From the NCBI RefSeq assembly GCF_029227915.1, contig NC_079882.1, positions 25,113,001 through 25,177,000 on the forward strand: a stretch of 64,000 bases of DNA, written 5' to 3'. This document shows positions 59,965 to 64,000 of the stretch, piece after piece. The notes beneath the pieces are model-generated. The model saw nothing but the letters and a program-made list of their open reading frames with translations. It ran no database searches and was not told where the DNA came from. This DNA is from Hydractinia symbiolongicarpus. Lineage: Eukaryota > Cnidaria > Hydrozoa > Anthoathecata > Hydractiniidae. Both the position numbers and the translations under genes were made by a program. Position 1 is the first letter of the stretch; every line of letters begins with the position of its first letter.

Positions 59965-62900
59965 CTAGAACAATTGTTGACTCTATATACTCTGCATTAA
60001 CTCAGAAACACAAGAAAATAGAGAGATAAATGTTTTACCTTTCTTTTTCCCTATCCTCTTTTAATTTACGCTCAACTTCAAGTCGATGGAGTTCTTTTTC
60101 TGCGAATTCTCTCTTTTTTCTTTCTTCATAAAGAATTCTGTCTTCTTCGACATGTTTTAATCGCTCCTTTTCGGCTTTTTCATGCTCGAGTTTTCTCCTT
60201 AGTCTTTCTTGGTCTTCATACTCGGCTTTGCGTTGCAACAACTCTTGTCTAAACCAAGAAAAATTTGCTAAAGTTGACTAAAGTTGTAAAACTACAACAC
60301 TTATTGTAAAAGTCAAAATCATACCTTCTTCTTTCTTCTTCTACTTGTTCGAGAACTCTACGTTTCTGACCCTCCTCATCTTTCATTCTGCGAGCATCTG
60401 CATCGGCTCTTTTAGCTTCGCGGATCTCGCGTTTTCTTTTTTCTTCAATTTCTCTTTGTTTTGTGATCTCCTCGCGCTTTTTAGACATTTGCCGAGCCTT
60501 AATTTCTAACTGCTGCCTTTTGCGTTCTTCCTCTTGTTGTCTTCTAGCTTGTTGTTCTGCAAACCTTTTCTCACGTTCCTCACGTTGCCTAAAAAAAGAG
60601 CATTATAAATAATAAGGAGGAAATACATAGTAGGGCTTTTCCTCACACAAATGTCATAAGACGTTAAAACTCGTTTTATAGGGGTAAATACAGAAACAAA
60701 AAAATTGTTTTCAAATAAGTCATCATCGTTTTCCATGCTAGCATGGGTTGGACGGAGTATATTAATGAGTACTTTGATACAAATAAAAATACCGTTTTCT
60801 TTGATCCAACATTTTTTGCTTCTTTAAATGCGCCTCCTCCATTACTTTCTGACGTAGAAGTTCTTTTCTTTCAAGCTCTGCAGCTTTTTTCATCTGCTTT
60901 TCCTAAATTGTGCGATATGCAATTAATACATCTTTAAAACAAATTTTAAGTATAACATTCAGCTTAGAAATGCTAACTTACAATGCTTAAATAAAAATGT
61001 AAAATTTAGTTCGTTTTAGCAATTAACGGACTATGACTCTAACAAAACATGTAAATTTGAGAAACTATCTTTTTCTCTGCTAAATTTTTTAATTACCCGA
61101 CTTTTAAATTTTCACTTGTACAGGGGAGTACATAAAGTCGTTTTCAAATATTCCGGACTGTAAATTGCAGCAAAAGGCCACCTCAGTTTAAAAACCGTAG
61201 ATAGTACCTAGCAACCTAAAAACCACAATGAAAATTGTACTTTCTCTTTATATTACCTGCATGATTAGCTGTTTTAAAAATGTTCACGGTCTGGCGTCCT
61301 CTGATTAAACTTGCAGTCACGCTTTAGAAATACCCTAACACCCATTCTGAAAAAAATATTATAGCATACCTCTTCAGTTTCTTTCTTGGGCGTATCCTGA
61401 CGTTTTATAAATGATTTTATCCCAGCAACAATATTTCCGCCTTTCATCGGCTAAACATTAGTCAGACATTAATTAATTTTCTACAAGGTGGCAAGTAAAG
61501 AAGGAAGTGGTAGCTCCGAAAACTTACTTTAATTATTCTTGGGCCTTTATGTATTTCTTGTGCTTCAATGCCTTTGTCTCTTTCAACTAGATCAACTCTC
61601 GTATGTTCTTCAACAGTATTATACTGGTAAACAAATTAAAATAAGAGATCACTTTGACTCAAGTAAAGTTAAATTTTAGCTAAATTAACTTTAATGCTAC
61701 CAACAACTTTTTTCAACAAAAAAAAAGAATTAAAAATAATATTCCTTACAAATGTAATTCGTTACAAAGGTACAAAAGGTACAAAATTATCGGGGAAAAA
61801 AAATTGGCAAAAAATTCTCTATGTAGTACCAGTTTTCGTTACGCCAAAACAGGCTATATGCATTAATATTTATAGATTTCTATAAATCTCAATGTAACAA
61901 AAATCAAAAATCACAAGAAAGAAAAATGTACACTAAGCTACCTTGGATTCTGTGTTGACATCATCTGCTTTCGCTGCAATGACATTACTTTCTATCCTCT
62001 GTGGGGTGGATTTTTGAGGTAATTCTTTTTCAGTTACTGTCACTTTGTAGGTCTCTCTGCGTTCTTTTGACATTTTGAAGTCATCAGATGCATTTGTAGA
62101 AACACCTGTACCTGCAAAAAAATAGTAACGCTTTTTAAAGTCATAATTAGGAAGAACACAACTTTCATAAAGAATACATACAAAACTTCACACAATATAC
62201 ATTCGTACATGCAGCTGGTTTTTCACTTTAAGCATTTCAAAGTACTGTTTCTGTTGTTATTATTTTGAAACTTTTTGCAGGTTGCTTGTTGGATTAAATT
62301 AAATGTAGGACACTTTACTCTTTATTCTTTGATCAATTTAGCCTAAAAGATAGCCAAAAGTGTCACTTTTTGCTTAAAACTAAACATCCCACCAAACAAC
62401 CATGATATTGCAATATGCAAAAACTTTTATAAAATGCTGTTGTATGCATGTAACTTTAAATAGATTTATCATTTAACACAGATGAAACAGATGCTTCCTA
62501 CCTGGTTGGGCTTGTTCATCTGATGACGACACCCCAGAGTCCTGATCAGAAGTTTTGGATTGTACTTTGGTAAATAGTTTTTCAGACTTTTCTGGCTCCA
62601 AAATTACGCCTGCCCCAAATGTATTAGAAAAGTTCTTATTTTTCAGTAATTCTTCTGTTGTTTTACCACCAACTGGCGTGTTCATCATTGGTGAACTGTA
62701 AGTCGATACAGGCGTACTTTGTCCAGGTCCATTTACAGAAATGTTTGGAGTACTTTGATTTTTAGAAACAACTACAGATGTTGAAGAGACAGTCTCTATG
62801 GGTGTTGCTGTTAAGCTTCTAGGTGCTATACTGGGAGATGAGTATATATTATCTGATGCATTTGGTACCATGGCAGGTGGTAGTGGCTCAATACTTACTG

Positions 62901-64000
62901 AACACTTCTTGACAGCAGTCATACTTGATGACTGATCAGCGCTATAACTAAAGGAAAACTAAGGTTAGAAGAGTCATTCCACAGTTTTAAAACTACTGGT
63001 TGATTGGGTAAGTAAGTACTCACATAAATCTTGATTATATATTTTCTATTATCTATATTATAATATCCGTATACGTCTGTCCGTCCGTCCGTCTGTCTGT
63101 CGCAAAATGGTAGCTTAGCTACGCAGGTAGCGAGACGCACGCAATGCGGTATAAAAAGGATGGGCGAACCCGTGGATTTTTCCACGGTCTAACGACTAGT
63201 ATTGTAAAATTTCATAAAGCTATACTGACTTCAGACCACATAACAATGACGTAATGAAAACAAAGGATGACTTATTATCATATATCAAAGATGATGACCC
63301 TGCACACTAGTGGACCCCCCCTGTTGACTAAAACAAAAAAATAAAACAAAATTAATTGCAACAATGAATAGTTTGAGAAGTCTGCTTTTATTGTATTTTA
63401 AATCGAAACCAACAAATCTAAACTCACAAACTTATCCACTTTTGAAATTCAATCTTTCATAGCAAGGCCTTTACAAAAATTGTAATTCTTACGAAATGCA
63501 ACTAACCTTTGTTTAACCTTTGAGTCAGGTGATAAACATGCCTTCTCTTCACTTTCATTTACAAATAATTCCATACGAATTTCATCCATAACTTCAAGAG
63601 GACTTTTAGGAGAAATTTCTTTCTTGTTACTTTTTTGTGCAGTCAATTTCAACTGTTCTATAATTGCTGCAACCCTTGGCTGTACATTATGTGGTACAGG
63701 AGAAATTACTGTATTCGATGTGGGGGATATTATAGTATTTTGTGATGCAACAAACGCTGATTTGTTGTACATCATTGTTTCTTCACCTGGACTAGGTGTG
63801 TCCTCTATCACCACTGTTCTTGATTTTTTAGGTGACAACCGTGTTGAATTGGATTCAAGGTCCATTGGGCTTTCCATAAAACTAGTACTACTACTTTTTG
63901 CAGCGAGCCGTTTCGATCGTTTAATTGGCTGTGTTGAAGTTTTCTTTTTCTTAGCATGCTTAGAACGAAGAGGGTATTTTAAAGTACTTGCATTCGATTC
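59334..64000 (-). CDS. INCENP: Inner centromere protein (INCENP), 3' part; N-terminus outside the window
   Basis: Scaffold of the chromosomal passenger complex, which carries Aurora B kinase to centromeres and the spindle midzone. Exons in transcript order: >64000-63507, 62947-62502, 62111-61942, 61623-61528, 61450-61370, 60902-60793, 60588-60325, 60248-60039, 59964-59334 (stop TAG). All splice sites are AG/GT and phases agree. The order is a Ser/Pro-rich disordered region, a long charged helix and the C-terminal IN-box, as in animal INCENPs. The N-terminal helix that binds survivin and borealin would lie beyond 64000. The identification rests on the IN-box and the overall layout. Confidence 0.9.
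60039..60902 (-). CDS. INCENP: INCENP charged single-helix/coiled-coil exons
   Basis: Exons 60902-60793, 60588-60325 and 60248-60039. Almost entirely Glu, Lys, Arg and Gln: EKQMKKAAELERKELLRQKV, QREIEEKRKREIREAKR, LEHEKAEKERLKHVEED. This is the long single alpha-helix of INCENP, which binds microtubules in other species. Introns keep phases 0-2 and 2-2. Confidence 0.85.
61370..62947 (-). CDS. INCENP: INCENP central disordered region exons
   Basis: Exons 62947-62502, 62111-61942, 61623-61528 and 61450-61370. Ser/Thr/Pro-rich with many SP and TP sites (YSSPSIAPRSLTATP, STPVSTYSSPMMNTP), suited to cyclin-dependent kinase phosphorylation, then MKGGNIVAGIKSFIKRQDTP just before the helix. The junctions are inferred from splice sites and phase. 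Confidence 0.78.
63060..63200. repeat. Interspersed repeat end in an INCENP intron
   Basis: Contains a GTCC/GTCTGTC simple repeat (63076-63102), then a region ending CCCGTGGATTTTTCCACGG (63169-63187) and GACTAGTATT. The end matches 15079-15113 in reverse complement and shares its palindrome with 10361-10375, so it is a repeat family terminus. Confidence 0.5.
63507..64000 (-). CDS. INCENP: INCENP upstream exon, running off the window
   Basis: Open to the window edge. It has basic runs KKKKTSTQPIKRSKRLAAK (possible nuclear localisation), then SP/TP sites and PRVAAIIEQLKLTAQK. It ends KVKQ with a split codon joined to YSADQSS at 62947. Confidence 0.78.

Overview
This is AT-rich animal genomic DNA. 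The host genes have many introns: one receptor tyrosine phosphatase with discoidin and fibronectin-type domains, and one INCENP gene. The transposon mix (Polinton/Maverick, a THAP/YqaJ two-gene DNA element, a Penelope-like element with a GIY-YIG tail, PIF/Harbinger, Ty1/copia) suggests an invertebrate metazoan, plausibly a cnidarian. The species cannot be fixed from the sequence.

Layout. (1) 767-35114, minus strand: a receptor-type protein tyrosine phosphatase. I could rebuild 26 exons from splice signals, and codon phases match at every junction except one gap between 19618 and 21617. In protein order it has three discoidin (F5/8C) domains, fibronectin-III-like modules, a basic furin-like site, one transmembrane helix, an active-looking phosphatase domain (D1) and a degenerate one (D2). 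The signal-peptide exon was not found. Its introns hold a LINE scrap (4.3-4.7 kb), the two-gene THAP/YqaJ element (4.7-8.6 kb), copia remains (16.8-18.3 kb), a relic of a duplicated exon (29 kb), a MITE (27.5 kb), a Penelope-like fragment (31-32.1 kb) and a PIF/Harbinger fragment (32.1-33 kb). (2) 35.1-43.7 kb: non-coding DNA with a long (TA)n tract, hairpins, and a copia remnant split by a clean 1.19-kb insertion. (3) 43.73-57.54 kb: a 13.8-kb Polinton with ~265-bp terminal inverted repeats. It is visibly richer in G+C than its surroundings. It carries DNA polymerase B, integrase, packaging ATPase, a major capsid protein and several small genes, most broken by frameshifts or stops, plus a BRO-N gene and repeated zinc-ribbon/HNH genes. 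(4) 59334 to beyond 64000, minus strand: INCENP, with its IN-box at the C-terminus and the N-terminus off the window.

The receptor should act at the cell surface: discoidin domains bind ligand, the extracellular stem is probably cleaved, and D1 dephosphorylates phosphotyrosine while D2 regulates. INCENP is the scaffold of the chromosomal passenger complex. The two genes lie in the same orientation but show no functional link. The Polinton is a self-contained virus-like element that has decayed in place.
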